64,000 nucleotides of DNA, from the NCBI GenBank assembly GCA_002049455.2, contig KV919063.1, positions 1 through 64,000 of the forward strand, written 5' to 3'. Position numbers and translations under genes: made by a program. The DNA comes from Porphyra umbilicalis (Eukaryota; Rhodophyta; Bangiophyceae; Bangiales; Bangiaceae). The notes beneath the pieces were generated by a model, which worked only from the letters and a program-made list of their open reading frames with translations, was not told the DNA's origin and did no database searches. Positions 30,808-43,100 of this stretch are shown here, in pieces (within the stretch, counting starts at the first letter, position 1; each line of letters starts with the position of its first letter).

Positions 30808-31375
30808 TGGCGGGGGGGGGGCGGCGGTGGAGCACCCGCTTTGAGGCCCGCGGTACACGGAGGGAGGTGCGCCGGTCGTTGTCTTGTCTATGGCGTCGTG
30901 TATGCGGCTGGTCGAGGTGGCGGTCGTCTAGTGCAACGGCCGAACCGGTCAGCGGGTGCGGTGGTTGCCACTGAGGTCGTGTGAGCGTCGCAGCAGGGAC
31001 GGTGCCGCGGCGTACGCGGGCGCGTTGGGGACAGGTAGCGTAGCGAGTGGGTCGACCCGGTGAGCGGACACGTAGCTAAACACGTGGGCAGCACACGAGT
31101 GCACCGTGGCATGGGGCGGACAGCTACCCGGCTACCGAGTCAAACTCGGCAGCCAAGTGGCAGCTACCACCCCCACCCAAATCCAGGAAAGGAACAAGAC
31201 GGGCGTCACACGTACGTTCCTCCCCCCAACTTACGGCGCACCCCATCCCCCCGAGCGTCCGACACGCAATGACCGCGTAGCCACCCCACCCGCGCAGCGC
31301 CCCATTCCATCCGCCCACGACCGCCCACGCCCGCTCGCCCCCCTGCCCCCCTGTACACCTTGCCACACTCGCCAC
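30808..31375. other. Convergent spacer, cysteine-rich gene/EF-hand gene
   Basis: About 570 bp, GC-rich with C-rich sequence at 31270-31375. No gene is seen. Confidence 0.5.
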
Positions 31376-32103
31376 TTACGCGTCGGCCCGCTCCATCCGC
31401 GCCGCCACCGCAGTCGAGACGGCATTGAAGAGGAGACCCGCGGCGGCCACCCACACCCCCTTGGGCACGTCCGTCCCGTGGGGGATCTTTAGGCGGGCGG
31501 CGGCCGCAAGCTCGGGCACCGCCACGAAGGTGACGGCCGACACGAGCGCCGCACGGTAAACCCAGATGGCCCCGGTGTTGTCCCACCACTGTCGCGCCCA
31601 GAAACGGCGCAGCGGGGGGAGGCAGGGGAGACACACACGATACACCACGACAAACGCGGGCGGCGGTGAAGCGGCGCCGGAGTAAGTCCCTCACAAAAAA
31701 AGGGCGGAAGCAGAGCAAGACCCAGGGTAAGAGACTGGTCACCCATGTGCTGCGTGCCCCTACCACACACACCCCATACCCCGCTGGTGCGCCAACGTAC
31801 CTCCTTAGCAAAGCGGTGGAACTCGGTTTCGTCCAGTACCCCGTCCCGATTGGCGTCAAAGCCGCCCAGCACCTCCTGCACGGCCTCCCGGGTTGGCGTC
31901 CGCGTCACGCCCGGTACGTGCTTCTTGAGCTTGAAATGCAGGTGGCACATGGCGACCACCAGTGCCATCTCGTCGATGACGCCATTGACGGCAACCTTCC
32001 TAAAGACGGCAGAGACTGTCTTGTCGAAAGCCGACGTGTCCGAAAACCGGCGGCCGGGCGTCGGAACACGAAAGGCAGGGAGGCGGGGGAAAGAGAAACG
32101 CAT
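31376..32103 (-). CDS. EF-hand protein with C-terminal hydrophobic segments, two exons
   Basis: Exon 1 is 32103-31801 and exon 2 31588-31376; the 212-base intron starts GTACGTTGG and ends ACAG, phase 0. The 171-residue protein begins MRFSFPRLPAFRVPTPGRRF, Arg-rich and without acids, suggesting a mitochondrial or plastid presequence. A single clear EF-hand loop lies at residues 83-94, D-A-N-R-D-G-V-L-D-E-T-E, with all calcium ligands present. After the splice come WWDNTGAIWVYRAALVSAVTF, a probable membrane segment, and GVWVAAAGLLFNAVSTAVA, a second one. A calcium-sensing organelle membrane protein is a reasonable inference; no named family is recognised. The exon junction is supported by both splice signals and frame, though the acceptor choice has one alternative upstream. 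Confidence 0.75.
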
Positions 32104-33245
32104 GGTGGGATTCACGTGGGAGGACCGTGGAGAGGGTGTGGGCACTTGGGCTTGGGTTGATTGGGCGGGCGGATACACGAGGCAGTGGATGCGGTCTGAG
32201 ATCAAGTCTATCGGTGTGCCATTTTGCCATCCGATGGCCAAGGGCATCTCTATGGGGAGGTCATTTTGCCATATCCTGTGCCATATTGCTATCCTTCGTG
32301 CCAAATGTGCGCAGGATAGCCAGAAGGATAGCTGTAGCCATCCTTTGTGCCAAAGACGTGGACCAATAGAACGACGAGCAACCGCGTCTCTCGAACGCGC
32401 CAGTTCGGAATTGTTTTGGCTACCTTACCACAGGCCCTCTGTGCGCGGACTTCGAACCATACAAGGCCATCATCTGTATTGGAAGGTGCTTTGCGAGTCA
32501 ACCGAGAGGTAAGGGCCTTCAGAAGGGGGTGAGCAGCTGGATTTGCATATATAGCACAAGAATTGACTGACAGAGATGCTCTTGGCCATAGCCAAAAAAT
32601 ACGGCCAGATGGCGATAGCACAATGGCCCACGGATAGACTTGCTCTCAGAGCAGAGACGAGACAAGAGACTGTCGGGCTGCCGATCCGGCCACGATCGGC
32701 GATCCTGGTCACAGCTGCAAGGCCTTGCCGATCGATCGCCGGGTGAGTGTGTCAATTTCAATGGCTCTGTCAGAAAAACTCCTTCTCAAACTTGAAGGAC
32801 CCCATGAGTGAGATTTTCGTCTTGAGTGGGGCCTCGGAGGCTGCTGTGTGGTTGTGGTTGCTTCTGTGATCCCGATGAGACTGCCACTGACCAGATGGGT
32901 GCCAGAGCTCGGGTCCGAGCCACTCCAACCACGAACGTCAGGGCTGCATGAGATTCGCCCTCTCTGAGCCTCACAGGGCCACCCAGCCATCGCGCTGTGT
33001 GGGTGCGCGCCTGCATTGCGAATGGGGGGGGCCGCCGCATGCCATCCCCAAGGCGGCTGCATCGCCCTTTATCACCGAGATCGTCGGGCCCTCAGATTGG
33101 CGGCCGCTGACCATCTTCCTCACACACACATCTGCCGTGAACCGCTTGCCCTCTCTTCTTGTGTCGGTCCAGTTCCTGTCTCCGTCGCCGTCGCCGTAGC
33201 TGTTTTCCGTCCTCCAGTCGCCCCCCCACCACCCCAATCCTCGCC
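32104..33245. other. Divergent 5' region EF-hand gene/PGK
   Basis: About 1.1 kb with lower GC than coding DNA. It includes repeated words around 32220-32350 (GCCATTTTGCCAT, TATCCTTCGTGCCAAA, CATCCTTTGTGCCAAA), possibly a decayed repeat. The PGK proximal side is rich in CCGTCGCC and TCTTC sequence. No gene is seen. Confidence 0.5.
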
Positions 33246-34616
33246 ATGGCGTTTGTGTCTGCCCCCGCTGCGCTGCGGACCGGTGCCCCCGCCAAGGCGG
33301 TGACGTCGGTCGGCTCGTCGAGCTCCGCGTTTGCGGCCTCCAGCCGCCGCGTGCAGGCGCCAGTGGCCGCTGCCGCGGCCGCGCCGTCGGGCGTGGTCAT
33401 GCAGGCGACGGCGACGGCCAAGAAGTCGATCAAGGACTTGACGGCGGCCGACCTGGCCGGCAAGCGCGTGCTCGTCCGTTGCGACCTTAACGTCCCCCTG
33501 GACGGGAAGACCATCACGGATGACACGCGCATCCGCGCGTCAATCCCGACCATTGAGTACCTGACCGCCGCGGGCGCCAAGGTGCTGCTGTCCTCCCACC
33601 TTGGCCGCCCGAAGTCGGGCCCCGAGGACAAGTTCTCCCTCGCCCCCGTGGCGGCCCGCCTGTCGGAGCTCTTGAAGAAAGATGTGAAGATGGCGCCCGA
33701 CTGCATTGGCGACGGCGTCGCCGAGATTGTCAGCGGTATGAAGAACGGCGACGTGACCCTGCTGGAGAACGTCCGGTTCTACAAGGAGGAGACTGCCAAC
33801 GACACCGAATTTGCGAAGAAGCTGGCCGCCAACGCCGATATGTTCGTCAATGACGCGTTCGGCACGGCTCACCGTGCTCACGGCTCGACCGCCGGTGTCA
33901 CCGAGTTCCTCCGCCCATCGGTGGCGGGGCTCCTGCTCGAGAAGGAGCTGGAGTACTTGGCCGGTGCGGTCTCTAACCCCAAGCGCCCCTTCGCCGCTAT
34001 TGTCGGTGGCTCCAAGGTGTCGTCCAAGATTGGCGTCATCGAGTCGATGCTCGACAAGGTCGACAAGCTGATCATTGTCGGCGGCATGGTCTTCACCTTC
34101 TTGAAGGCTCGCGGCCTGTCGACGGGCTCGTCGCTGGTGGAGGACGACAAGATTGACCTCGCCAAGGAGCTGGAGGCGATTGCCGCCAAGAAGGGCGTCA
34201 AGATCATCCTGCCGGTTGACGTTGTGGCCGCTGATAAGTTCGCCCCCGACGCCAACACCCAGCTGGTGTCGGTCGAGGCCATCCCGGAGGGCACCATGGG
34301 CCTCGACCAGGGCCCCAAGTCGACGGAGCTTATCAACTCGGAGCTCGCCGAGTGCAAGACCGTTCTGTGGAACGGCCCCGCGGGTGTGTTTGAGTTTGAC
34401 GCCTTTGCCAAGGGCACCTACGCTATTGCCAACACCCTTGCGGAGGTGACGGCCAACGGCGCGACCACCATCATTGGCGGCGGTGACTCGGTTGCGGCGG
34501 TGGAGAAGGCCGGCCTGGCCGAGAAGATGAGCCACATCTCCACGGGCGGTGGCGCCTCGCTGGAGCTGCTGGAGGGCAAGGTCCTCCCGGGTGTCGCGGC
34601 GCTGGACGACCAGTAA
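33246..34616 (+). CDS. PGK: Phosphoglycerate kinase, plastid-targeted
   Basis: PGK interconverts 1,3-bisphosphoglycerate plus ADP and 3-phosphoglycerate plus ATP; the plastid form serves the Calvin cycle. The intronless gene encodes 456 residues: a transit peptide of about 55 ([15 protein letters not shown], Ala/Ser/Arg-rich) and a complete enzyme of about 400. Visible signatures are [43 protein letters not shown], the [18 protein letters not shown] hinge region, [14 protein letters not shown] and the nucleotide-binding [15 protein letters not shown]. It ends [10 protein letters not shown] with TAA. Codon use is strongly biased to C and G endings with little low-complexity sequence, as expected for a highly expressed gene. 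The MAFV start matches the VTE3-like protein in this window. Confidence 0.98.
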   Translation: MAFVSAPAALRTGAPAKAVTSVGSSSSAFAASSRRVQAPVAAAAAAPSGVVMQATATAKKSIKDLTAADLAGKRVLVRCDLNVPLDGKTITDDTRIRASIPTIEYLTAAGAKVLLSSHLGRPKSGPEDKFSLAPVAARLSELLKKDVKMAPDCIGDGVAEIVSGMKNGDVTLLENVRFYKEETANDTEFAKKLAANADMFVNDAFGTAHRAHGSTAGVTEFLRPSVAGLLLEKELEYLAGAVSNPKRPFAAIVGGSKVSSKIGVIESMLDKVDKLIIVGGMVFTFLKARGLSTGSSLVEDDKIDLAKELEAIAAKKGVKIILPVDVVAADKFAPDANTQLVSVEAIPEGTMGLDQGPKSTELINSELAECKTVLWNGPAGVFEFDAFAKGTYAIANTLAEVTANGATTIIGGGDSVAAVEKAGLAEKMSHISTGGGASLELLEGKVLPGVAALDDQ

Positions 34617-36385
34617 ATTAGGTGTTTTGTGGGGCGTGCCGTGCGCTCTGCTTGTCTCGTATGTTTTTTCTACCATCATGATTAAGCCCCTTTTTTCTCT
34701 CAGGTTGCCTTGAGGATGCAAACGACAGCATTGGATGCTCCAGGTGCAAGAAAGCCGCCCTGGTTCACCCTTGTTGTGCTCTGGTCTGTAATGCCAGCTG
34801 TGACTGCTGTGTGACACAAGCGGTGCTATCATAGTTTTCGCGCGTGGTTCAGCACATGAATAACACGGAGCATGCGGTCAAGCAAGCTTACATCCTGCAT
34901 GCTGTCACAACCGTACCTGGGGTGATACAAGCGGCCGGCGAGGGAAGCGAGGCGGTGCTACGGCGGATCACGATTCCTTTGTGTTGGCGTCGTGCGAGTA
35001 TTTGGCAATTAGCAGTACCGAACAATACAAATGGTTCCAGAATTATCAGCCCAGTTCATGATTTCATTGCTTGTGGTGTTCCGTGAAGCCAGACGACACA
35101 ACTGTGGAAAAAGACTGAACAGACTGTACAGTACAGACTGTACAGTCTTTCTCCATTGCTGTGACATCCTTTCTTGGGCACGGTGCCTAGGAACGAATAT
35201 AGATCGACCGGCCTCTATGGTGCGATCAAGGCCGGTTCCGGACTGCGATCGTCCGCCACGTAGGTAAATTGGGTGCCACGTAGGCAGAATACGATGGCCA
35301 CGCGAGGAGGTTGGCCCACATGCGCGCCGCCAATATTCCGACGATCTGGAGATTCATGATGAAGTTTTCAGGGGAAGGTCCACCCTCGCCAATCATGGCT
35401 GACGCGATTCCGACGGGGGCTGCTCCAGGCCTGCCGAGGGCCAGCAGTTCCAGCTTGTGGTACTGATACGAATAAGCCCAATAGAAAGTCCCATTCGAAA
35501 AGCTGACCTTGTCGTTGCAGCAGAATTCCAGGCACGTGCGTGCAATACCCTGGCCTTCAAGGCGGTGGCGCGCTCGGCGACGCATCGATACCGAGCACGC
35601 CGGCCGGCTCCATGGCCGTGAGCGTGCGCGGGGGCACGTACAGCCACGTTGCCGTGGTGGGGGGGGCGTCGGGCGGGGAAAGGGGTGCCGCCTCCGCCAC
35701 GGCAGCAGCGGCGGCCTGCCAGCGTCGCGCGATGCCCACGGGCGGGGCTGTCACTCCGCCGCGCAGCGCACCTGCGCACGGTGGGCGGGGCGGCCGACAC
35801 GGCGCACGGGCGGGCGGGTGGGATTGACCGCCGCGCGACGGGGCGCCCCTAACCGCGCCGCTAGATGACGTCAGCAATCGCTGACGCGCCACCGCAACAG
35901 AAGCAGGCGCGCAGGCACGATGACCCGCGCGTCATCGCGGCCGCGTGGAAACCCTAAGTCGCGGCGCGCGGTCGCCGCGCGCAGTTCGGGGCGGTGGGGG
36001 GAGCAGGGGGGCAGGCGCCGTCCGGGCCCTGTGACCTTTGCGGCAGGACAGTCCATCTCAGCCATGTAACTCCATTCGCTTTTAGCGTCATCGCGACCCT
36101 TCCAGCACTGACGCGCCCTCAGATCCCGCAGGACACGAATGCAGACTGTCCCCTCTGAAACGGAGAGCAAGTCCCTTGATCTAAGTATATGTGTGCATCA
36201 CTACACTTTGAGAGCACCCTGTCCTAAAGGCCAGGGAATGAATCACAGCTAGCTGACGATGGCGTCGATGGCGCGCTGGCCCTCGTTGTGTGGTGTCGGA
36301 GCCGCGCGGCCGTGCTCCCGCGGCGAACCCCCGACCCCCCGGTGCCCCCGCTCCGCGCCCCGTGCCCCGTCGCCCCGCCGACGCC
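34617..36385. other. 1.8-kb region without a supported gene
   Basis: The left half is comparatively AT-rich; the right half is GC-rich. It contains the small tandem/hairpin at 35110-35150. No reading frame has a family match on either strand. Confidence 0.5.
35110..35150. repeat. Hairpin enclosing a 14-bp tandem repeat
   Basis: Outer arms AAAGACTG (35110-35117) and CAGTCTTT (35143-35150) are complementary. Inside, CAGACTGTACAGTA (35120-35133) is followed by CAGACTGTACAGTC (35134-35147), 13 of 14 identical, and the second copy contains the palindrome GACTGTACAGTC. Possibly an element end; no gene nearby. Confidence 0.55.
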
Positions 36386-38336
36386 ATGCCTCCCACGATG
36401 GCGAGCGCCGCGACGACCGCCGCGGCCTCTGCTGCCGCCCCCAACCCCGGCGGGGCGGCGGCGGCGCCGACCGGCGACGAGCCGCCCGTCCACCTCCACC
36501 CGCTCGTCGTCGTCAACATTAGCGACCACGTGACGCGGCTGGCGACGCTCGTCGCCGTGGCGGCGGCCGGTGGTGGTGGCCGCTGCAGCGGCCGTGGCGG
36601 TGGCGGCGGCGGCGGCGGTGGTGGGAGCAGCAGCGGTGGCGGCGGCGGCGCCGCGGCGGGCGCCGCTGCCGGCGCGGCCGCCGGCGGCGGCGGCGCAGAC
36701 GGCACCCGCGCGTATGGGATCCTGCTCGGCCGCCAGCCCGGGCGGGTGGTGGAGGTGTGCCACTCGTTTGAGGTGCCCCTCGTGACCGAGACGGGCGGGC
36801 CGGGGGGGGGGTGGCCGGCCGCCGGACGCTCGACCCGGTGTTTCTCGCCGGCCGCACGGAGCAGTACAAGCAGGTGTTTCCGGCGCTGTCGGTGGTCGGG
36901 TGGTACGTGAGTGGCGGGTGGATTGGGGAGGAAGACGCGATGATTCATTCGGTACGTTGGAGGGGTCGTGTGGCCACAAGCTGGTGCTGGTGGGCGTGCT
37001 GTTGGTATGGCCTGGCTCGTGGGGTGTCGCATGCTCAAAGTGTCAGAGATCTACACCTCGTGTGGTTGCTCTCATTGCGGGGAGAGATGCCGGGGCTAGT
37101 GATGAACGCCTTGTGACGCTGCGGAGCAGCGGCGAGGGCTCGGCAAGGTCGACTCTGCGTCGGTGCCGCCGACATCGAGGCCGACTATCTCGAGCCGCTC
37201 TGGACGACATTCTAATGCTCCATCCTTGCTTGCCGTCACACGCTGTTGGGTTGTGTGTTTGTCATCTCGCGTTCTCCTGGTCGCGCCCGTGGTACCCGCT
37301 CATTCCTTTCCGGGCACCACAGGAGGTGATGCTCCGCCTCAACGAGTCAGCCATCCTCATGGTCGTCAACCCCCGGGCGGCGCTGCCGCCCGTCGCGGGT
37401 GCCCCACCGCCGCCGCCGCCGCCGCCGTCGCTCTTCCCCATCCCCACGACCGGCGGGCGGGCGCCCGCCTTTACCTTTTTCGAAACGGCCCTCATTCCCC
37501 ACGCGTCGGCGGCGGCGGCAGCCGCCGCCGCCGCCGCCGCCGCGGCTGCCGGCCCAGGGGCGGGACCGCCACTCGCCCCCCCCCCCCCCCGCCGCCGTCC
37601 ATGGCGACCAGCACGCCCAACACGCACCTAATGCTGCTGCCGGTCGCCCACGCCTTCACCTCGGCCGACGCGGAGCGGATCGCCGTGGAGCACGTGCGGC
37701 TGGCGGCCACGCCCGTCGCGGCGGGCGGCGGCGGCGGCGGGACGGCTGGAGCGGGCGGCGCGTCTGCCGCCGCGGCCGCCGCCGCCGGCCGGGGCGCCAA
37801 GGCGGCGGCCGCCCCCGCCCCCGCGGCGGCGGCGGGCGTGGCCGCCCACTTGGCCGCCCTCCACACCGCCGCGGCGCGGCTCGACGACAAGGTGCGGGTG
37901 CTGGGTGCCTACCTCGCCGCCGTCGAGGCGGGTGCCATTGCCGCCGACGGGGCCGGGCCCGAGGGCGAGCTCCTCCGCCGCGTCGGCGCCGTGGCCGCCC
38001 GGCTCGTCAGCGCGGGCGGCGTCGGCGGGGGCATTGGCGGCGCCGGCTCGGAGCTGGTTGACGGCCGCGTGGTGACCTACCTGGGGGGGGTGACCAAGGG
38101 CGTCGGCGTCCTCTCTGAGGTCGTCGAGGCCTTTCGTGGGGGGTACCAGGGGGGGGGGGGGGGGGCATGGGGGGGGGGGCAGCGCGGGCTCTGGCTTTGG
38201 GGGGGGGGGGGGGGGGGAAGCGCTGGCAACACGAGCGCTCGGGCCGCCGCGGGGGGGGGACTGGGGGGCGCCCGGCGGGCTGCCGCCAAACTATGGGGGC
38301 GGCGCATGGAGGGGGTACGACTACCACCTGGCGTGA
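36386..38336 (+). CDS. CSN6: COP9 signalosome subunit 6 (CSN6), two exons, frame broken at G/C runs
   Basis: CSN6 is the catalytically inactive MPN partner of CSN5 in the signalosome that removes NEDD8 from cullins. The MPN domain begins VHLHPLVVVNISDHVTRL and continues, after an Ala/Gly insertion, with AYGILLGRQPGRVVEV and CHSFEVPLV; later TEQYKQVFPALSVVGWYVSG matches the animal segment before the IHVHKQ region. Exon 1 ends at 36951 (GTACGT), exon 2 starts 37323 (CACAG), intron 371 bases. Exon 2 gives EVMLRLNESAILMVVNPRA and, later, the C-terminal helices (HAFTSADAERIAVEHVRLAA, AALHTAAARLDDKVRVLGAY). Frame is lost at G10 36802-36811 and C15 37576-37590, both repaired by one extra base. The end is uncertain because of G runs after 38147; the frame ending GGGAWRGYDYHLA at 38336 looks most protein-like. 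ATG 36386. Confidence 0.85.
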
Positions 38337-40109
38337 GGGCCGTGCCGGCGCCGTCGGCGCCGCGGGCGGCTCGAGCGGGTGGTCCAACGGCGCTGGGCGG
38401 CGGTGCCAATGGCGGTAGGGGCGTGGGTGCGGGGCGCCGCCGGGTGGGGTGGGGACTGTACAGGCCGGACAGTGACGTGGGTGGCCGCGACCGTTTTGAA
38501 CGAGTGTGCTCTTGTTTTTCCACGTCGTTGCGCGCCGCTCGTTCTTTTTGAGGAGGGGACGCCCGATTGGTTCACGAGGCGCCCCCAACGCGTGGCGGCC
38601 CTCGCAGGCGGCCTCCTCCGTTTCCATTGTCAAGGAACCCGTCGCAGAGCCCGCGGCCTCGGCTCGCCAGAACCGCCTCGGCTTGGATGCATCGTCAGCA
38701 TCGAGGGGGCCGACGCGCCACAACCAATTACACGCAGCCCCCATTAAATTCGGACACGTGCCACGTGGATCTGATCGACGGTCACGGCCCCCTGTCGTCG
38801 GCACCCGCTTGCAGCGCCGCCCCCCTGCCGCTGCCGCCACCGCACCTGGAACGCCCCCCGTGCGCGTCATGAAGACCCCGCCGTTACGCCCGTGCGGTTG
38901 CACGGCTGCTTTGCCACGGGGTTGCCCCTGCCAGCCTCCTTCTCCGCGGCGCACGTGACACGCCGCCGCCGCCGCCGCCGCGACCGCCGCCGCCGCCGCC
39001 GCCGCCGCTGCCACGTCGACCCGCGCAGGTGGCGCCGCCCAATTTCTTGGCGCGCGCCCGCCCGCGCCCGGCCGCCCCCCGCCGCCGCCGCGTCGGCCGC
39101 CCGCCCGCCCGCGTCCACGCTCGGGCGGGCATGGGCGCAGACGACCGCCGCCCCGCCCGGCCGGTCGTGCCCCTGTGATCGGCCGCGCCGCCGGCTGGGG
39201 CGGCGGCGGCGGCCACGTCCGCCCCGACCACGCACGCCACCCGTCCCGCCCCCCCGTTGCGCTGGCAATGCCGCTTGCGACGGCGCTGGCAAAAGACACC
39301 CCCCCTCCTTCCCTGGCGCGCCGTGTGCGGGGCGGCACCCGTCCCGCCGTCGCCGCCGTGCGCCGACGCCGTGCAACCGGGGCGGGCGGGGCGGGGCGGG
39401 GCGGGGCGGCGGTCGGCCGCCGCCGCCACGCGGCGGCGGGACACGCGCGGGGAGACGAGGCGACCGCGACGGCGCGGGCGACCGCCGCGTCGGCGCGTGG
39501 CCGGCCGGCACGGCACGCGGCCTCCCTGCGTGGCGGGCGCGGTGGGGGTGCGCGCGCGCGGCACGTGCGCGGCGCTCCCCGTTGTGGGGGGGGGGGGGCC
39601 CGCCATGGAATTTCTCCCCATTCCCGGGGGGGATGGGGGGGGGGGGGACGCTTTGGTCGACGCGCCACGGCACGGGGGGGTGGACGGCCCTGCGGGGCGG
39701 GACGCGGGCGGGTTATGGGGTGGAAGGAAGGGAGGGGGGGGGGGTTGGGCGGCGCGCGCCGCGTTGGGGGCTCGTGAGCCCCCTCGTGCAGGCGGCTCGG
39801 GTGGGGTGGCCATCTTACCACCGCGGCTGCCTGCGAGGGGTGAGGCGGGCGCCCCCGCCGCCCACCACGGGTGGGCGTTGCCGGTCGTTGCCGCGCCGCG
39901 GCGGCCGTCTTGAGGCGGCACCTCGACGCGAGTGGCGTCGGCCAACCGGCGGCGGCAACACGGACCGGCGGTCGTAGCGTCTGATCGCTATCGAGCCGCC
40001 GGGCGCGGCAGCACCAGCCCCCGCACGGGATCCCGACGCGCGTCGGTCGACGCCGCCGGTGCGGGCGGGTGCGGTCCCCGACGCCGCGGTGGTGCCCGCG
40101 GCCTCGACG
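38337..40109. other. 1.8-kb region without a supported gene
   Basis: Extremely GC-rich with long open frames on both strands, including a leftward one exceeding 1000 codons that runs antisense through the protease. These have the Arg/Pro/Gly composition of antisense GC-rich DNA and no family resemblance. The interval includes the promoter of the trypsin-malectin gene. Confidence 0.5.
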
Positions 40110-43100
40110 ATGCGCGGCCGCCTGGCCGCGGCGGTCGCCGCGGCGGTTGCCGCGGCGGTCGCCGCCACCCTCACGTCGGCGTCGGCCGTGCGCCGCGTGC
40201 CACTCGGCGGCGCGGCGGTCGGCGGCGGCGGCGCCGCCACGGCGGCGTCTGTGGCGGTCGCGGGCCCGCGCTCCCCCCGGGAGGGGGTGTGGCTCGCGCG
40301 CACCGCCACGGCCGTGGGGTGGCGGCGGGACGGGGACGTCTTTGAGCCGTACGAGGAGTTTCAAACCACCTGCGCGCCGTCGGCCGAGTCGGTGGAAATC
40401 CTCTCCCGCCCCGCCACGTGCCCCTGCTACGTCTACTATGCGTTGCAGGTGCAGCAGGGCGGCAGCAGCACGACGCGCGTCGACGCGCTCATCATGCGGG
40501 AGGCCGCCTACCAGTCGTGGTCGGCGGGCGGCTACGCGGGCACCCCCGACTACCTGTCTGAGTTCTCGCGGCGCGGGGCCACCTTCAACGCGGCCGTGTC
40601 CGACACCTTCCTCAATGCGACGGGCGACTACCGGCTGGTGGTCGTGCGCGCGGCGCCGAGCCCGTCGCCCGCCGCCCAGGCGTGCCTCTCCGCCGGCGAA
40701 ATCATCTTTGAGGCCATCCCCACCCCCTGCCCCGTGCGCACCATCGACGCGGCGCGCAGCTCGACGGCAGTGGTGGCGGCCAAGGAGTGGTCCAAGACGG
40801 ACGTTGACCACCGGATTGTCGGCGGCCGCGACGTTACGTCGCCGACGGAGCGGGCGTTGATGGTCGCCCTCTTCCAGGAGCGGTCGTCGAGCCCCTTTTG
40901 CGGCGGCTCCCTGCTCGTTGACGGCGACCGGCTGGCGGTGCTCACCGCCGCCCACTGCGTGGCGACCGACTCGCCCCCCGCCTATGTGTCGGTCGGCGGG
41001 CACACGCCGACGACGGGCAGCGCGTTCCGCGTCACGACCATCGTGACGCACCCGTCGTTTGATTCGGTGACGCTGCGCAACGACATTGCGCTCCTCTTTT
41101 TGGCCGCAACGCCGTCCGAGGTGGGCGCCCTGCGGGGCACGGGCGCGCGCCTCAACACGGCCGCCGCGCGGATGCCGACGGTGGGGTCGGCCGTGTCGGT
41201 GATTGGCTTTGGGGCGCTCCGTGAGTACTTTTTTGCAGCGCCGTCGACGCACACGCTGCGCAAGGTCGACCTGCCCGTCTTTACGACGGACGCGTGCAAC
41301 ACGGCGTACAACCACCCCAACGCGGTGAATGGGCAGACGCAGCTGTGCGCGGGGGGGATGCAAGGCTGCGACTCGTGTCAGGGTACGTGGCGTGTGTCGG
41401 ACTGCCGTCGTCTGTGTGTCTCCATGGTGGTGGCGGTGACGGCCGGCTGGGCCGCCTTGTTTGATGCCGCGGCACTCGGTCCGCGCCGTCGTCCTCGGTG
41501 TCCGCGCGGTGGTCAGGGCGGGGGGGGGGAGGGGGGAGGGGAGCCGCACTGACCGTGGTCGATACCACGAGATGGAGCATTGCCGGTGCTGACCGTTTCT
41601 TCCCTTGGTGTGCCGATATTGGACTCATGGCTTGCCCGTCCCTCCCACAGGTGACAGCGGTGGCCCGCTCTTCTTCACGACGCCCGATGGCACCGGCGTG
41701 CTAGCGGGAGTGGTGTCGTTTGGCGTTGGATGCGCGCGGCCGGGCCTCCCTGGCGGTACGTTGCACCGCACGAATAACGCGTTGCTTGTTTGCAGTGGTT
41801 TCGCAACACCACGGTCGCCGTCGTGCGCACTGCGCTCCGTGGCCGTTTGGCTCTTGTTGGCATCGGGAGCCGGGCGGAATAGCATGCAGTGCCTTGGCCA
41901 CAGCGCGCTAACCAGAGACTCCTGCGGTTGTCTGTCGTTGCTCTTCTCGTCCGCTTTGGTTGGTTGACGTGTTCCTCCCCGTGCAGTGTACACGCGAGTT
42001 TCAGCCTACACGTCGTGGTTGAAGCAGCACGTGCCGGGTGCGACCTTTTACACTGGCGCTTCTCCATCGCCGGTTGCGACGCCTTCTGCGACACCTACGG
42101 CCACGCCGACTGCCACACCTACGGCCACGCCCACCGCCCGGCCAACTGCACCACCGACTGCGCCGCCGACCGCGCCACCCACGGCACCACCTACAGCGCC
42201 CCCCACTGCGTCGCCGACTGCGTCGCCGACGGCCGCACCGGCGGCGACACCTGCCGGCACGGCCGTCTTTGCAATCAACTGTGGGGGCCGCGCCACTGGC
42301 GACTGGTCGGCCGACGCCTTCTACTCAGCCGAGAGCCGCAAATTTGGGCGGTCACCCGGCTCACAGCCGGTCCTCAACCGCCTCCGCTACGCGACGAGGG
42401 GCTCCCTGACCTACACCCTCGACCTACCATCGACGGGCGGGCGGTATCGCCTCCGCCTCGCGTGGGCGGAGCTCTACTACTCCACCGCCGGCCACCGGAA
42501 GATGCGCGTGAGCGTGGTGGTGGACGGGGGCACCCCGCAGGTGGTGCTCCCAAGCTTGGACGTTGTTGCCGCCGCCGGCGGCCCGGGCGTGCTCACAGAG
42601 ACGCTCTTCCCGCCCCTGTCGCTCCCGCCGCTGGCCGCCGACACGTCCGTGCGGGTGCTCCTGGAGGCCCTGCGGGACCGCCCCTTCCTGACGAGCCTCC
42701 GCCTCGAAACCGCCGTCGCCGCCCCCGACGGCGCGCCGCCGTGGTCCACGGGCATCAACTGCGGGGCGGGGGTCGTTCCGGCGTCCGACTCGGCCGACGG
42801 CCGCCGCTACGAGGCGGACGCGGGCTACACGACGCCCTCCAACTCGTGGGGCCGCCGCGTGTCCCTCCCCCCCGAGTACCAAAAGCTGCGCTACGCGCGG
42901 GGCTCCCTCTCGTACGCGGTGCCCGTGCCGGGCCCGGGTCGCTACCGCGTGCACGCCACGTTTGTGGAGCTCTACCACCGGGCGGCGGGCAAGCGCCGCA
43001 TGGACGTGTACGTGGGCGGCGACGGGGACGCGGGTGACACGGGCGCCATGCGCCAAGCCGCCGCCGGCTTTGACGCCTTTGCCGCGGCGAACAACGTCGG

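Noticed and set aside
32400..32490. tRNA-like T-loop sequence GGTTCGAAGTCC (minus strand)
   Set aside because: The T stem does not pair and no acceptor, D or anticodon stems could be drawn around it.
33540..34832. Leftward open frame of about 430 codons over PGK
   Set aside because: Exact antisense of PGK; strong codon bias of PGK removes stops on the other strand.
38007..41549. Leftward open frame of about 1,180 codons across the protease gene
   Set aside because: It is antisense to exon 1 of a clear trypsin gene, has an Arg/Pro/His-rich composition typical of the complement of GC-rich coding DNA, and matches no family.
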